Shown piece after piece: positions 1-10,527 of a stretch of DNA of 64,000 nucleotides. Within the stretch, counting starts at the first letter, position 1. Every line of letters starts with the position of its first letter. The translations under genes and the position numbers were made by a program. Source of the DNA: Glaciecola sp. XM2 (GTDB lineage: Bacteria > Pseudomonadota > Gammaproteobacteria > Enterobacterales > Alteromonadaceae); contig NZ_JAHEOJ010000014.1 of NCBI RefSeq assembly GCF_018595715.1, positions 248,001-312,000 of the forward strand, written 5' to 3'. Below the pieces are notes generated by a model. That model searched no databases. It was given only the letters and a program-made list of their open reading frames with translations, and was not told the origin of the DNA.

Positions 1-680
1 CGTATTACGTGCTTAAAACGATCCCTGGGATATCGCGCCCAGCGCTGGTTTCTGCGTTACCGACGGCAAACAAGAAAAAGGTACTGCTGTTAGATTTAGG
101 TGCGTCGATTAACTACGATGCAGAAAACCTGTTGCAGTACGCTGTGATGGGTTCGGTATTAATGCGCGAAATCGGCGGTTTAGCGGCCCCACGAGTTGCC
201 TTGCTAAACGTGGGTGAGGAGGACATTAAAGGTCACTCATTAATCAAACATGCCGATTTGCTAATTAATCAATGTCCTAGTGTGAATTACGTTGGATACG
301 TAGAGGGCGACACATTGTTTTCGGGTGATGTCGACGTTGTAGTAACCGATGGATTTACCGGTAACGTTGCCCTCAAGGCGAGTGAGGGGATTGCCAAACT
401 CGTTATGAATGAAATTCGTGAAATAACAAAAGAAACGTGGTTTGTTCGATTAATCAGCAAACTCACCCTTCCATTACTTAAAAAGCTATATCAGCGCATG
501 AACCCCGACCAGTATAATGGTGCGAGTCTGATAGGATTGCGCGGCACTGTGGTCAAAAGCCATGGGAACGCATCTGCAGACGCCTGTTATTATGCTATCA
601 AACAAGCAGTTGTTGAAGTTCAGCAAGGCGTGCCAGACAAAATAAGAACAAAAATAGAACAAGAGCTAATGGAGCACTAA
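1..680 (+). CDS. plsX: Phosphate acyltransferase PlsX (5'-truncated by window edge)
   Basis: C-terminal two thirds of PlsX, which converts acyl-ACP and phosphate to acyl-phosphate at the start of membrane phospholipid synthesis. About 226 codons are present against roughly 350 in the family. The reading frame is open from the left edge (frame starting at base 3), so the GTG at 9 is an internal codon and not the start. Recognisable PlsX segments include [19 protein letters not shown], the LLNVGEED turn and the [15 protein letters not shown] block. It is followed after 4 bases by fabH, the usual plsX-fabH order. Confidence 0.95.
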   Translation, partial: YYVLKTIPGISRPALVSALPTANKKKVLLLDLGASINYDAENLLQYAVMGSVLMREIGGLAAPRVALLNVGEEDIKGHSLIKHADLLINQCPSVNYVGYVEGDTLFSGDVDVVVTDGFTGNVALKASEGIAKLVMNEIREITKETWFVRLISKLTLPLLKKLYQRMNPDQYNGASLIGLRGTVVKSHGNASADACYYAIKQAVVEVQQGVPDKIRTKIEQELMEH

Positions 681-684
681 GCCT

Positions 685-1644
685 ATGTATTCACGCATTA
701 TTGGGACCGGAAGTTACTTTCCGAGTGAGGTGCGTAGCAATGCCGATTTAGAAATCATGGTAGATACGTCGGACGAATGGATTACTGATAGAACGGGAAT
801 CAAAGAAAGACGCATTATTGGTGAGCATGAAACCGCTGCCACCATGGGCGCGCAAGCGAGTATTCAGGCCTTAGAAGCCGCTAATATCCAAGCAAGCGAT
901 ATCGATTTAATCGTATGTGCGACAACCAGTGGGCGTCACGCACTCCCTAGTTCAGCTTGTGAAATCCAAAAGATTCTAGGGGTAGATAATATTCCAGCAT
1001 TTGATGTTGCTGCGGCATGCGCCGGCTATTGCTATGCATTGAGTGTTGCTGACCAATATATAAAAAGCGGCATGATGAAAAGAGTGCTGGTAATTGGCAC
1101 AGATTGTTTAAGTCGCATGATAGACCCAGCAGATCGTTCCATGATCATTCTATTTGGTGATGGTGCCGGAGCCACGGTACTCGAAGCAAGTGAATCCCCT
1201 GGTATACTCTCTACCCATATTAATGCAGCAGGCTCTTATGGCGACTTATTGCAAATCGGGCATGTGCAGCATGGCAATGAAGCATCCGTGCATGAAAACT
1301 GGGGCTCAATGAAAGGCAACGAAGTGTTTAAAGTAGCCGTGACTAAGTTAAGTGAAATCGTTGAGCAAACGCTCACCGCTAACAACTTACAAAAGTCTGA
1401 TATTGATTGGTTGGTCCCGCATCAAGCGAATTTTAGAATTATTAAAGCAACCGCCAAAAAACTGAATATGTCACTGGATCAAGTGGTCATTACCCTCCAG
1501 AATTATGGCAACACCTCAGCCGCGACAGTACCAACGGCGCTAGACACGGCAATACGTGACGGACGCATCCAAAGAGGTCAGCATTTATTGCTGGAGGCCT
1601 TTGGTGGTGGCTTTGCTTGGGCGTCGGCCTTAGTAAAATATTAA
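685..1644 (+). CDS. fabH: 3-oxoacyl-ACP synthase III (KAS III)
   Basis: Initiating condensing enzyme of type II fatty-acid synthesis, joining acetyl-CoA to malonyl-ACP. The 319-residue length fits the family. The catalytic triad is visible: Cys112 in AAACAGY, His246 in PHQANFR and Asn276 in YGNTSAA, at nearly the same numbers as in E. coli (112, 244, 274). The C-terminus has the usual GGGFAWAS block. It lies 4 bases after plsX and is presumably cotranscribed with it. Confidence 0.97.
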   Translation: MYSRIIGTGSYFPSEVRSNADLEIMVDTSDEWITDRTGIKERRIIGEHETAATMGAQASIQALEAANIQASDIDLIVCATTSGRHALPSSACEIQKILGVDNIPAFDVAAACAGYCYALSVADQYIKSGMMKRVLVIGTDCLSRMIDPADRSMIILFGDGAGATVLEASESPGILSTHINAAGSYGDLLQIGHVQHGNEASVHENWGSMKGNEVFKVAVTKLSEIVEQTLTANNLQKSDIDWLVPHQANFRIIKATAKKLNMSLDQVVITLQNYGNTSAATVPTALDTAIRDGRIQRGQHLLLEAFGGGFAWASALVKY

Positions 1645-1683
1645 AATAGTGTGATAATAAAAACATCATGAAGGAAATAAATA

Positions 1684-2601
1684 ATGAGTAAAACGGCCTG
1701 TGTCTTTCCTGGTCAGGGATCACAATCTGTTGGCATGTTGTCTGAATTGGCAAGTAACTTTGCGAGCGTAGAAGAGTGTTTTGCCGAGGCATCAGATGCG
1801 CTTAATTATGATTTGTGGAAGTTGACACAAACAGACGAAAACGAACAGCTTTATCAAACACACATTACTCAGCCAGCGTTGCTGACGGCAAGCGTTGCTG
1901 CATATCGCGTATTGGCGGCTGAACGTGATGTTCAACCCAGCTTTTTTGCGGGTCACAGCCTAGGCGAGTATTCCGCATTGGTCGTGGCAGGTGTCATTCC
2001 GTTAGCCACCGCAGTCACCTTAGTTGAGGCCCGTGGCAAGTTTATGCAATCAGCAGTGCCTGCAGGCGTTGGAGCAATGTATGCGATTATTGGCTTAGAT
2101 GACCAAAGCATTATTGATATTTGCCAAGCAGTATCTCAAAGTACTGGCCAAGTAGTCTCGCCAGTAAACTTTAATTCTCCCGGTCAGATTGTGATTGCCG
2201 GTAATAAAGAAGCGGTTGAACAAGCGGGTGCACAATGCAAAGAGGCGGGCGCAAAACGTGCATTGCCTTTAGCGGTAAGTGTGCCATCCCATTGCGCCTT
2301 GATGCGCAGTGCGGCTGATGAGTTGGAGGCGTTGTTGACAAATACAGATTTTGGCTCGCCAAATGTACCGGTAGTCAATAATGTGGATGTAGCGGTGGTG
2401 AGCAATCCGGCACAGATTAAGCAAGCACTCGTCAAGCAGCTTTATAGCCCTGTGCAATGGACGCAGACCGTGCAATATCTTGCCTCACAAGGTGTACAAA
2501 GCATTATTGAAGTAGGTCCAGGTAAAGTATTAACTGGTTTGAACAAGCGTATCGATAAGTCATTAGCATTATCGTCGTTTAGCTCACCTGCAGATTTATA
2601 G
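1684..2601 (+). CDS. fabD: Malonyl-CoA:ACP transacylase
   Basis: Moves the malonyl group from CoA to ACP to supply the elongation steps of fatty-acid synthesis. The 305 residues begin with the FPGQGSQ signature. The nucleophile Ser92 sits in GHSLGEYS and the partner His203 in VPSHC, followed by the VGPGKVLTGL block near the C-terminus. A good ribosome site (GAAGGAAA) precedes the ATG. It is third in the fab cluster, 39 bases after fabH. Confidence 0.97.
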   Translation: MSKTACVFPGQGSQSVGMLSELASNFASVEECFAEASDALNYDLWKLTQTDENEQLYQTHITQPALLTASVAAYRVLAAERDVQPSFFAGHSLGEYSALVVAGVIPLATAVTLVEARGKFMQSAVPAGVGAMYAIIGLDDQSIIDICQAVSQSTGQVVSPVNFNSPGQIVIAGNKEAVEQAGAQCKEAGAKRALPLAVSVPSHCALMRSAADELEALLTNTDFGSPNVPVVNNVDVAVVSNPAQIKQALVKQLYSPVQWTQTVQYLASQGVQSIIEVGPGKVLTGLNKRIDKSLALSSFSSPADL

Positions 2602-2612
2602 AAGGAAACAAC

Positions 2613-3350
2613 ATGTTTGATTTAAACGGAAAGGTTGCGTTGGTTACGGGCGCTAGTCGTGGCATAGGCAAAGCGATTGCAGAGCAGTTAGTCAGTCAAG
2701 GTGCAACGGTCATTGGTACAGCTACCAGTGATAACGGTGCGCAAGCGATTTCAGATTATTTAGGTGGTAACGGTAAAGGAATGACCCTAAATGTGACAGA
2801 CGACGCCTCTATTGCACAGGTGCTAAGTGACATAAGCGAGCAATTTGGTGCACCTGATATTTTGGTCAATAATGCCGGTATCACGCGCGATAATCTTATC
2901 ATGCGCATGAAAGAAGATGAGTGGGATGACATTATGCAAACCAATCTAACATCGGTATTTAAGCTGTCTAAAGCATTGATGCGTGGAATGATGAAAAAGA
3001 AAAACGGGCGCATTATCTCTATTGGCTCGGTAGTGGGGTCGACGGGGAATGGCGGTCAGTCAAACTACGCGGCGGCTAAAGCAGCAGTAATAGGCTTTAG
3101 TAAGTCTATGGCGAGAGAAATCGCATCTCGAGGCATTACTGTAAATGTGGTATCACCGGGCTTTATTGATACAGATATGACAAGAAGTTTGACGGATGAG
3201 CAAAAACAGGCAATATTTAACGATATTCCAGCTAACCGTTTAGGTGAGGCAAATGAAGTTGCAGCAGCGGTAGGTTTTTTATGCTCTGATGCAGCGGCAT
3301 ACATTACTGGTGAAACATTGCACGTTAACGGCGGTATGCATATGGGGTAG
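2613..3350 (+). CDS. fabG: 3-oxoacyl-ACP reductase
   Basis: NADPH-dependent reduction of 3-oxoacyl-ACP in fatty-acid elongation. A classical short-chain dehydrogenase of 245 residues: cofactor loop TGASRGIG (12-19), NNAG (86-89), and the catalytic set Ser139, Tyr152 and Lys156 (YAAAK). The C-terminus ITGETLHVNGGMHMG is typical of FabG. It starts 11 bases after fabD with a GAAGGAAA ribosome site and is probably the last gene of the upstream transcript before acpP gains its own promoter. Confidence 0.97.
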   Translation: MFDLNGKVALVTGASRGIGKAIAEQLVSQGATVIGTATSDNGAQAISDYLGGNGKGMTLNVTDDASIAQVLSDISEQFGAPDILVNNAGITRDNLIMRMKEDEWDDIMQTNLTSVFKLSKALMRGMMKKKNGRIISIGSVVGSTGNGGQSNYAAAKAAVIGFSKSMAREIASRGITVNVVSPGFIDTDMTRSLTDEQKQAIFNDIPANRLGEANEVAAAVGFLCSDAAAYITGETLHVNGGMHMG

Positions 3351-3462
3351 TCCCCGACTTTTTTACACTTGCAATCATTTCTAAGCTCTGTAATCTGTAG
3401 AAATAACCGTAGCTTAGGCAGATTTAGTATATAAAGTAAGCAAGCTATTAGAAATTTGTGGT

Positions 3463-3492
3463 TTGACCACTCACTAAATTGTTGGTTAGACT
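3463..3492 (+). promoter_or_regulatory. Candidate acpP promoter
   Basis: In the 217-base gap between fabG and acpP, TTGACC (3463-3468) is followed after 18 bases by TAGACT (3487-3492), matching the sigma-70 hexamers at 5/6 and 4/6. This fits the need for much higher expression of acyl carrier protein than of the preceding genes. No other feature was recognised in the gap. Inferred by eye only. Confidence 0.4.
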
Positions 3493-3567
3493 TGCATGGT
3501 AAGGGTTAGGGCAATAAACTACACCCGCTAATTTTAAAAACAAGGTACGTTAAGGAAACCTGTCATT

Positions 3568-3807
3568 ATGAGTAACATCGAAGAACGCGTAAGAAAGATC
3601 ATTATAGAGCAATTGGGCGTTAAAGAAGACGAAGTAAAATCAGAAGCCTCGTTCGTAGATGATTTAGGAGCTGATTCTTTGGACACTGTTGAGCTAGTAA
3701 TGGCTCTTGAAGAAGAGTTCGATACCGAGATTCCAGACGAAGAAGCAGAGAAAATCACCACCGTTCAGTCAGCAATTGATTATATCAACGCTAACAAAGA
3801 CGCATAA
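3568..3807 (+). CDS. acpP: Acyl carrier protein
   Basis: Small acidic carrier (79 residues) that holds growing acyl chains on a 4'-phosphopantetheine arm. The attachment site is Ser37 (Met counted) in the invariant GADSLD motif, and the acidic helix II ([13 protein letters not shown]) follows. It has its own likely promoter upstream and an intrinsic terminator right after it, so a short abundant acpP-only mRNA is expected besides any read-through from the fab genes. Confidence 0.98.
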   Translation: MSNIEERVRKIIIEQLGVKEDEVKSEASFVDDLGADSLDTVELVMALEEEFDTEIPDEEAEKITTVQSAIDYINANKDA

Positions 3808-3820
3808 GCAGCATTTATGA

Positions 3821-3849
3821 AAAACGGCTCTTTTGAGGGCCGTTTTTTT
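3821..3849 (+). terminator. Intrinsic terminator after acpP
   Basis: Stem AACGGC (3823-3828) pairs with GCCGTT (3839-3844), extended by CTC/GAG across a TTTT loop with one unpaired base, and is followed by a run of T. It lies 14 bases after the acpP stop and separates it from fabF. Confidence 0.85.
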
Positions 3850-3888
3850 GTTTGTATATATTAAAGATATGGAAGGTAGGAGGCTTAG

Positions 3889-5133
3889 GTGGCGAAACGT
3901 CGCGTAGTGGTTACCGGTCTTGGTATGTTATCGCCCTTAGGTTGCGATATTAAAAGCACTTGGGACAATATTCTTGCAGGTAAAAGCGGTATTGGACCCA
4001 TTACTCAATTTGATGCATCAAATTTTAATACTCGCTTTGCTGGAGAGATTAACGATTTTGATGTTGAAGCGTACATTGCTAAAAAAGAAACAAAAAAGAT
4101 GGATCGCTTTATTCAACTTGGGATCGCAGCAGGTATTCAAGCACTGAAGGATTCTGGCTTAGCTATTACGGCAGAAAATGCGAAGCGCGTTGGCGTGAGC
4201 ATCGGTTCAGGCATTGGTGGTTTGGGTCTGATTGAAGAAAACCATCGCAAGTTGCTTGAAAGCGGTGCAAAACGTGTGTCTCCATTCTTTGTTCCATCTA
4301 CCATTACCAATATGATTTCGGGCTTTCTGTCTATTATGGAAGGCCTTAAAGGACCTAATCTTAACGTGGTGACGGCGTGTACTACCGGTGTGCATAATAT
4401 TGGCGTTGCGGCTCGTACCATTTCCTATGGTGATGCTGACGCAATGCTAGCAGGTGGTTCCGAGTCAAGCATCACTCCGTTAGCGATTGCCGGGTTTGGC
4501 TCTGCACGCGCACTATCGACACGTAACGATGCTCCTCAGCAAGCCAGTCGTCCATGGGATAAAGATCGCGATGGATTTGTGATGGGCGAGGGCGCAGGCG
4601 TAGTCATGCTTGAAGAGTATGAAAGTGCAAAAGCCAGAGGTGCTCGCATATATGCTGAACTAGTCGGTTTTGGCATGAGCGGCGATGCTCACCATATGAC
4701 ATCACCGCCACCCGATGGTGAAGGTGCAGCAGACGCAATGGAAAATGCGTTAAATGATGCCGGCGTCGACGCTAAAGAGGTCGTATATATCAATGCTCAC
4801 GGCACATCAACACCAGCAGGAGATGTTGCTGAGGTAAATGCGGTTAAACGTATTTTTGGTGAGCATGCATACAAAGTGAAGGTAAGCTCCACTAAATCTA
4901 TGATTGGGCATTTGCTCGGTGCTGCAGGTTCGGTTGAGTCTATTTTTGCTATTTTGGCACTTATTGACCAAAAAGCGCCACCAACGATTAACTTAGACAA
5001 TCCTGGTGAAGGCTGCGACTTGGATTTTGTACCTAACAAGGCCGCTGACCTTGACGGTGACTACGCCTTATGTAATTCATTCGGATTTGGTGGCACCAAC
5101 GGTTCTTTGTTGTTTAAACGCCATACCGATTAA
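3889..5133 (+). CDS. fabF: 3-oxoacyl-ACP synthase II (KAS II)
   Basis: Elongating condensing enzyme, 414 residues as in the family. Catalytic Cys164 lies in TACTTG, and the two histidines are His304 (NAHGTSTP) and His341 (IGHLLGAAG). The start is GTG at 3889, preceded by a strong GGTAGGAGG-type ribosome site, and the N-terminus reads [12 protein letters not shown] as expected. It follows the acpP terminator, so it relies on read-through or on a promoter inside the short gap. Confidence 0.97.
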   Translation: MAKRRVVVTGLGMLSPLGCDIKSTWDNILAGKSGIGPITQFDASNFNTRFAGEINDFDVEAYIAKKETKKMDRFIQLGIAAGIQALKDSGLAITAENAKRVGVSIGSGIGGLGLIEENHRKLLESGAKRVSPFFVPSTITNMISGFLSIMEGLKGPNLNVVTACTTGVHNIGVAARTISYGDADAMLAGGSESSITPLAIAGFGSARALSTRNDAPQQASRPWDKDRDGFVMGEGAGVVMLEEYESAKARGARIYAELVGFGMSGDAHHMTSPPPDGEGAADAMENALNDAGVDAKEVVYINAHGTSTPAGDVAEVNAVKRIFGEHAYKVKVSSTKSMIGHLLGAAGSVESIFAILALIDQKAPPTINLDNPGEGCDLDFVPNKAADLDGDYALCNSFGFGGTNGSLLFKRHTD

Positions 5134-5246
5134 TATTATGAGCTTGTTGTGTTTGCTGGCTATAGTTCGGTGAGCACAATAAGTTTCTGTCTACCTTTCA
5201 TGTGTAATGTAGTTGATTTACCACGGTTTAAGGATACACTTTGACC

Positions 5247-6086
5247 ATGGCTACTGCTCAATTTCTCATTAACCCACATCATATCGCTGCCACTGACAGA
5301 AGTGCGCAGTATGGCGACGCTTGCTTTACTTCCATGTATGCTGAGTCGGGTGCAGCTTTTCTTTTGAAGGCTCACCTTCAGAGGCTTCAGGACGGTTGCG
5401 CGGCGCTACAGATACCCTTTACACAATGGAACGCCTTAGAAAGCAACTTACGAGAGGTGTTATCCGGTATCACCGACGCGACCGCCGTTAAAGTGCTTAT
5501 TTCCCGTGGTAGCGGTGGAAGAGGTTATCAGCCTCCTTCAAGTGTCGATATGGTGTGTGTGATTAGTACGCATCCGACTGATCCCATATTGCCGCCGAGT
5601 GTGGTGTTAAATTTAGGGGTTAGCGACGTTAGCTTATCAAAAGAGCCGTGGTCTGAGGGCATTAAGCACAATAACCGCCTGAGTCAAGTGTTAGCGCGAG
5701 CGAATTTGCAGTCAAAAAACACCGATGAGCTTGAGGACGTGTTGATGTGCAATGAGTATCAGCATGTAGTTGAAGCAACATCGTCCAATGTGTTTTACCA
5801 AATAGATGGGGTTTGGCACACGCCGCCTATTGAGGCCTATGGCGTAAAAGGAGTGATGCGTGAAGCGTGGCTCCAATACTTAAGCCAAAATGATATCATG
5901 GTGAATCAAAGTTACCATCATATCGATATGTTCCGCGAGGTCGAAGGTATGCTGTTGACCAATGCCGTGCGCGGCGTCAGGCCTGTTGCCAAACTCACCT
6001 TGCCCGATTCGCAGCACGTGCTAGATACTTCAGCGCATCTCGATTTAATAAACCGTTTTATGTCGCAATCACAGCAAGCAGGATAA
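5247..6086 (+). CDS. pabC: Aminodeoxychorismate lyase
   Basis: PLP enzyme that splits 4-amino-4-deoxychorismate to p-aminobenzoate and pyruvate for folate synthesis. It is a fold-type IV aminotransferase relative. The PLP lysine is in GIKHNNRL (Lys140 from this ATG), aligning with the LKHLNRL site of the E. coli enzyme. Two starts are possible: TTG at 5241, 6 bases after AAGGA, or ATG at 5247, 12 bases after it. The ATG is reported. It lies between fabF and mltG as in E. coli. Confidence 0.92.
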   Translation: MATAQFLINPHHIAATDRSAQYGDACFTSMYAESGAAFLLKAHLQRLQDGCAALQIPFTQWNALESNLREVLSGITDATAVKVLISRGSGGRGYQPPSSVDMVCVISTHPTDPILPPSVVLNLGVSDVSLSKEPWSEGIKHNNRLSQVLARANLQSKNTDELEDVLMCNEYQHVVEATSSNVFYQIDGVWHTPPIEAYGVKGVMREAWLQYLSQNDIMVNQSYHHIDMFREVEGMLLTNAVRGVRPVAKLTLPDSQHVLDTSAHLDLINRFMSQSQQAG

Positions 6087-6097
6087 ATGGCCGCAAT

Positions 6098-7120
6098 ATG
6101 ATCAAAAAGATACTCATCACATTCGTCATCGGCTTTTTATGCGCGGTTGGTGGGGCGGCATACGTCTATAAACAAGTGACAGGCTTGTCGTCGGCGCAAT
6201 TAGATATTCAGTCACCTTTAATCATTCAAGTGAGCAAAGGCCAAACGGCGCAGCAAATAAAACAGATGCTACCCATGCAGCCTACTGAGCTCGATATCGT
6301 ATACTTTAAGCTGTGGCTACGGATGTATCCTCAGTATGCAAACATCAAAACTGGCTATTACGAATTTACGACTGCGCAAACGCTAGGGGACGTGTTCTCT
6401 CGCATTAGCCGTGGTGAAGAAACCCAGTTTAGTGTGTCGTTGGTAGAAGGCTTAACCATTAAAGAGTGGTATACACAGCTTTCTCAAGTGAACACGCTTA
6501 CGCAAGATTTACCTAATATCGATTCGCTTTACGACACGCTAGTCAATCAAGACACAAGCTTTTGTGTTAACGAGTTAAGATCCATTGAAGGGTGCTTGCT
6601 TGCCGATACCTACTTTTTTGTTTACGGTGATTCGGCACTGTCTATTTTACAAAGAGCCTATCGGGCGATGGATAAGACCCTCGATTCGATGTGGGCAGAA
6701 CGCTTTTTAGATATACCGCTTAAAACTCCTTATGAGGCGCTTATTTTGGCATCGATTATTGAAAAAGAGACTGCGGTCGCCGCCGAAAGAGGGGTTATTG
6801 CAGGCGTTTTTAGTAACCGCTTAGAGCTGGGGATGCGTCTACAAACCGACCCAACGGTTATCTATGGTATAGGTGATGCGTTTGACGGCAATATTACGCG
6901 CGCGCACTTGCGCGAAAAGACGCTTTTTAATACCTATAGGATAGATGGCTTGCCACCTACACCTATTGCTATGGCTGGGCCGCCATCGCTGCGGGCTGCC
7001 GTTCAGCCTGAACTTACTGACTATATCTATTTTGTGGCAAAAGGCGACGGTAGCCATCAATTTTCGGTTACACTAGCAGAACATAATCAAGCGGTAGCAA
7101 CCTACCAACTCAATCGATAA
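6098..7120 (+). CDS. mltG: Endolytic murein transglycosylase MltG (YceG family)
   Basis: Inner-membrane lytic transglycosylase that cleaves nascent glycan strands and so sets their length. Of 340 residues, an N-terminal membrane anchor spans about 4-22, and a LysM-like region is followed by the YceG catalytic domain. The catalytic Glu is in IIEKET (222-224), followed by [13 protein letters not shown] and the GLPPTPIA block that are hallmarks of the family. It starts 11 bases after pabC and is followed by tmk 11 bases later. Confidence 0.95.
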   Translation: MIKKILITFVIGFLCAVGGAAYVYKQVTGLSSAQLDIQSPLIIQVSKGQTAQQIKQMLPMQPTELDIVYFKLWLRMYPQYANIKTGYYEFTTAQTLGDVFSRISRGEETQFSVSLVEGLTIKEWYTQLSQVNTLTQDLPNIDSLYDTLVNQDTSFCVNELRSIEGCLLADTYFFVYGDSALSILQRAYRAMDKTLDSMWAERFLDIPLKTPYEALILASIIEKETAVAAERGVIAGVFSNRLELGMRLQTDPTVIYGIGDAFDGNITRAHLREKTLFNTYRIDGLPPTPIAMAGPPSLRAAVQPELTDYIYFVAKGDGSHQFSVTLAEHNQAVATYQLNR

Positions 7121-7131
7121 TCGAGGAAGAT

Positions 7132-7782
7132 GTGGCTTCATTTATTGTAGTAGAGGGTCTTGAGGGCGCGGGTAAAAGTAGCGTGATTGCAAGGTTAATG
7201 AGCGTACTCAAGGAACATCAATTTGATGTGATCAACACTCGCGAACCGGGCGGAACGCCAATGGCTGAGGCAATAAGAGATTGCGTGAAGCAAGATTGGG
7301 ATGAGAGCGTCACCCAAGAAACGGAGTTGTTGCTGATGTATGCCGCACGCAGTCAACTTGTGGAAAACATTATCAAGCCAGCGCTTAAAAGTGGTACATG
7401 GGTCATTGGAGACCGTCATGACCTCTCTTCGGTGGCTTATCAAGGCGGTGGCAGAGGGGTTTCACTCGATACATTGAAAAGCCTTCGCCAGATGACTTTA
7501 GGAGATTTTGCACCTCACTTTACTTTGTATTTAGATATTGAGCCTTCCGTAGGATTAGCTAGGGCCCGAGGTCGAGGCGAGCTAGATAGGATTGAGCAAG
7601 CGGGCCTTGCGTTTTTTGAGCGTGCCCGACAGACTTATCAAGAGCAAGTCGCGAGCATGCCTAACGCGGTAACCGTGGATGCATCACAAGCAATGCAAAA
7701 AGTACAAGATGATGCTGCAAACGCACTTAACACCTATATAAAACATGTCCTATCAGCCCAAGCGAGCAATGCTGATGTATAA
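7132..7782 (+). CDS. tmk: Thymidylate kinase
   Basis: Phosphorylates dTMP to dTDP. In 216 residues it has the P-loop GLEGAGKSS (9-17), the DRH motif in [18 protein letters not shown] and an arginine-rich lid ([11 protein letters not shown]) as in E. coli-type TMKs. The start is GTG at 7132 after a GAGGAAG ribosome site. Its 3' end overlaps the start of holB, giving translational coupling of the two genes. Confidence 0.97.
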   Translation: MASFIVVEGLEGAGKSSVIARLMSVLKEHQFDVINTREPGGTPMAEAIRDCVKQDWDESVTQETELLLMYAARSQLVENIIKPALKSGTWVIGDRHDLSSVAYQGGGRGVSLDTLKSLRQMTLGDFAPHFTLYLDIEPSVGLARARGRGELDRIEQAGLAFFERARQTYQEQVASMPNAVTVDASQAMQKVQDDAANALNTYIKHVLSAQASNADV

Positions 7783-8683
7783 ATGGTTGATGCCAACGCT
7801 AGAGGAGTTAAGTCAGCGCCTTGGTCGTTCAAAGCTCCACCATGGGATCCTATTGATGGGCGATATTGGCTGCGGTGAGTCATCGCTGGCCATCGCTATG
7901 GCGAATCGCATTTTATGCCAAGCCCCGACTGGTGCGCTCGCGTGCGGTAAATGTAAGGGTTGCCTGCTATTTAAAGCTCAGTCACATCCAGATTTTCATG
8001 AAGTGACAACAGATAAAACCCAAATTGGTGTGGATGCAATCCGTCAGGCTATTGATAAAGTCACTAAAACAGCACAATTAGGCGCCAATAAGGTTGTATT
8101 GATTGAGCAAATTGAACGGATGACGGAATCGGCGTCAAATGCCTTACTGAAAACCTTAGAAGAGCCAACAGACGGTACGTTCTTGATCCTAACAACGAAT
8201 GCGCCGCAATATTTATTGGCAACCATAAAGAGCCGTTGTGAAAAAATTCGCGTACCCATGCCAAGCTTTGCGCAAAGTGAGAGTTATTTGCTTGAACAGG
8301 GGCTACCTGTACCAACTGCGACTGAGTTAGCCGCGTATCAGCATTCTCCTTTGTTATATGCTGAGCAATACGACCAAAAAGCGGTTAACTTTAAAGCGTT
8401 CCATGATGATTTCAATAGTTTGGTGGATGGAGCGCTTAATGCACACGAAGCCGCCGAGAAATGGAAAGATGCTGCGACAGACGCCGTGAATTGGACAGCG
8501 CAACTTTGTATGCAGCGCTTTTCACTGAATGTTAAGCAGACGATAGAAAATAGCGACACTGTCGTGGGAGCGCATTGGATGCAAGGGTACGATAAGGCAA
8601 CTGTTGCTGGCAAAAAGCTCCGCCAAGCAGGATTAAATAAAACGCTCATCCTCGCTGCATTGTTCGCGCAAATTCAAATATAA
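7775..8683 (+). CDS. holB: DNA polymerase III clamp-loader delta' subunit
   Basis: Structural subunit of the clamp loader that places the beta clamp on DNA. The preferred start is ATG 7775 ([12 protein letters not shown]), because E. coli HolB also begins just before the WYPWLRP segment; it gives an 8-base overlap with tmk. ATGs at 7745 and 7769 are possible in frame. The zinc site is CGKCKGC. The P-loop position reads GDIGCGESS with Glu in place of Lys, consistent with delta' being a non-ATPase AAA+ protein. The SRC motif (IKSRCEKI) is present. Confidence 0.94.
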   Translation: MYKWLMPTLEELSQRLGRSKLHHGILLMGDIGCGESSLAIAMANRILCQAPTGALACGKCKGCLLFKAQSHPDFHEVTTDKTQIGVDAIRQAIDKVTKTAQLGANKVVLIEQIERMTESASNALLKTLEEPTDGTFLILTTNAPQYLLATIKSRCEKIRVPMPSFAQSESYLLEQGLPVPTATELAAYQHSPLLYAEQYDQKAVNFKAFHDDFNSLVDGALNAHEAAEKWKDAATDAVNWTAQLCMQRFSLNVKQTIENSDTVVGAHWMQGYDKATVAGKKLRQAGLNKTLILAALFAQIQI

Positions 8684-8695
8684 AATAGAGGTACT

Positions 8696-9472
8696 ATGTT
8701 CGTCGATTCACATTGTCATTTAGATAGGCTTAAAGCCTCTGATGCCGAGTTAGTCACTATCGTTGAAGATGCACATAACACCGGTGTGGAGCATATGCTT
8801 TGCGTGTCGGTATCGGTAAAAGAATACGCACAAATGCGTGAGAGGGTAAGCCATTTTAAAAATGTATCGATGAGCTGTGGTGTGCATCCTTTGCATCAAG
8901 AAGATGCGTGTGACATCGATACTTTGCTTAAGCATGTAAAAGAGCCAGAAGTTATTGCAGTAGGCGAAACAGGCCTAGATTATCACTACAGCGCCGATAC
9001 CAAGGCTACTCAACTTACCTCGTTTGTTGACCATATTAAGGCAGCAAACGTGGTAAAAAAGCCACTTATCATTCATACACGCGCAGCTCAACAAGACACT
9101 TTACGCCTACTTGAAGAACACTATGAGCACGACACGGGCGCTGTATTGCACTGTTTCACTGAATCCTTAGAAATGGCGCAGGCGGCAATGGCCATGGGAA
9201 TTTATATCTCAATCTCTGGCATTGTGACATTTAACTCTGCCAAAGAGCTTCAAGAGACCGTTAAACAAATTCCATTAGACAGACTGCTGATTGAAACCGA
9301 TTCGCCTTGGCTTGCGCCAGTGCCCCATAGAGGCAAAGAAAATCAGCCAAAGTATGTGGCTGAAGTGGCTGAATTTATCGCGAAGTTAAAAGGCATTAGC
9401 ACGCAGGAGCTAGCCGAACATACTACAAACAACTTTTACCGCCTGTTTAAGCATATTCCTCGCACATCATGA
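8696..9472 (+). CDS. ycfH: TatD-family metal-dependent hydrolase (YcfH)
   Basis: TIM-barrel metallohydrolase, presumed DNase, 258 residues. Metal ligands are visible in DSHCHLD (His6, His8), VGETGLDYHY, IHTRAA, HCFTES and the ETDSPWL motif, all in family order. It follows holB after 12 bases, the same neighbour as E. coli ycfH. Its stop codon overlaps the next start as ATGA (9469-9472). The cellular substrate is not known from sequence. Confidence 0.93.
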   Translation: MFVDSHCHLDRLKASDAELVTIVEDAHNTGVEHMLCVSVSVKEYAQMRERVSHFKNVSMSCGVHPLHQEDACDIDTLLKHVKEPEVIAVGETGLDYHYSADTKATQLTSFVDHIKAANVVKKPLIIHTRAAQQDTLRLLEEHYEHDTGAVLHCFTESLEMAQAAMAMGIYISISGIVTFNSAKELQETVKQIPLDRLLIETDSPWLAPVPHRGKENQPKYVAEVAEFIAKLKGISTQELAEHTTNNFYRLFKHIPRTS

Positions 9473-10089
9473 ATTACCCTGATTGGCGGCAGCGCCTGGT
9501 AAGAAGCTTGCATCTGCATCGCAGTAAGCCTGAGGCTCGCTATTTTCAGGCGGCAAGTGTCGATAAGGATAATCTGCCAACCGTAAGAACCATGGTATTC
9601 AGAGATTTTGTTGAAAGCTCCAACGCGTTGCTGGCAGTAACCGACAAGCGCAGTGAGAAATTTACGCATTGGCAAACACGTCCGCACGCAGAGTTGCACT
9701 GGTATTTTGCTAAAACAAGAGAGCAGTATCGTTTTAAATGTTCGGTTGGATTAATTTATTACGATATGAATGCTCAAGATGTTTGCGTCACGGGTGCAAC
9801 GTATTTGTCGATAAATGAAGCAAGAAGCTTGTATAACGAGCGTTGGGAACGCCTGTCAGTAGCAGCAAAAGCAAGTTTTTATGGCGCTGCGCCAAAAACA
9901 TATGTTGATACCGAAACAACTCAAAATAATAGGCAAACTGCAGAGGTTAGCGCTTTGAGCGAATATTTTACTACCGTTGTTTTTGAACCCTATGGTGCCG
10001 ATTATCTTGACTTAAAAACCACACCGCATACTCGCCTTATCTCAACAAGAGAGAGTGATAACTGGACGCTTTCTAGCGTTAACCCATAG
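9469..10089 (+). CDS. Pyridoxamine 5'-phosphate oxidase-like FMN-binding protein (Alr4036 type)
   Basis: A 206-residue split-barrel flavoprotein resembling the Alr4036 branch of the pyridoxamine-phosphate-oxidase family rather than classical PdxH. Features that fit are the N-terminal WRQRLVRSLHLHRSKPEARYFQAASV segment in short pieces, TVRTMVFRDF (typical R-T-M-V strand), SEKFTHWQTRPHAELHWYF and a C-terminal EYFTTVVFEPYGADYLDL. The start overlaps ycfH by four bases, so the two are translationally coupled. It converges with the SulA-like gene, sharing 11 bases. Its substrate is unknown. Confidence 0.75.
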   Translation: MNYPDWRQRLVRSLHLHRSKPEARYFQAASVDKDNLPTVRTMVFRDFVESSNALLAVTDKRSEKFTHWQTRPHAELHWYFAKTREQYRFKCSVGLIYYDMNAQDVCVTGATYLSINEARSLYNERWERLSVAAKASFYGAAPKTYVDTETTQNNRQTAEVSALSEYFTTVVFEPYGADYLDLKTTPHTRLISTRESDNWTLSSVNP

Positions 10090-10495
10090 CGACCTGGTCA
10101 AACTGCATCGCTAAACGCGCATGCACTAGCTGCGTACCCGAAAACATCTGTAGCATTTTGAGAATGCCAATTTGTGCCGCGCTAAGGTGGCAGTCAAAGT
10201 AAATCACGTCACAGGTTTCTGCTTTGAGCAGCTTAACCATTAATTCATATTGAGAAAGGGTCTTTGATGGGCGAACATTCAGGCCACCGTCAACGGTTTT
10301 TGCAAACTTCACATGCTCAGCAACACAGCAAAGCCAGCGTTTCTTGGTAGTCTTCGCATCACGTATCGAACTGACATTATCAAAGCGCTCTTGAGCTAGG
10401 TTGTTGCTTACCTGCGTTAGATAACCATGCCCATTGACTATACCCGTATTGGTAACGTTATTTTTGGCGATGCTCATGTTTGTGTTCATGTTCAT
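10079..10495 (-). CDS. sulA: SulA-like SOS cell-division inhibitor
   Basis: A 138-residue protein whose second half resembles SulA: KRWLCCVAEHVKF, a PSKTLSQYELMVKLLKAE segment matching the position of the SulA VESMVRALRTG helix, then CDVIYFDCHLSAAQ in place of SVVIGWLADDLT. Overall identity to E. coli SulA is low. SulA blocks FtsZ assembly during DNA damage. The main support is regulatory: two LexA boxes lie 33-73 bases before the start. Start ATG 10495 has a GGGG ribosome site 8 bases upstream. The C-terminal Lon-recognition residues of E. coli SulA are not recognisable. Confidence 0.65.
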   Translation of the reverse strand: MNMNTNMSIAKNNVTNTGIVNGHGYLTQVSNNLAQERFDNVSSIRDAKTTKKRWLCCVAEHVKFAKTVDGGLNVRPSKTLSQYELMVKLLKAETCDVIYFDCHLSAAQIGILKMLQMFSGTQLVHARLAMQFDQVAMG

Positions 10496-10527
10496 TTTTA
10501 AGACCCCATAAAAGGTTAATCAGCAAC

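Noticed and set aside
5134-5240. Terminator between fabF and pabC
   Set aside because: A weak CTTGTTGTG/CACAATAAG pairing exists but has a long loop and no T-run.
7850-7885. Mutated Walker A (GDIGCGESS) in HolB as a sign of damage
   Set aside because: The delta' subunit is a known non-ATPase AAA+ member, so loss of the P-loop Lys is expected.
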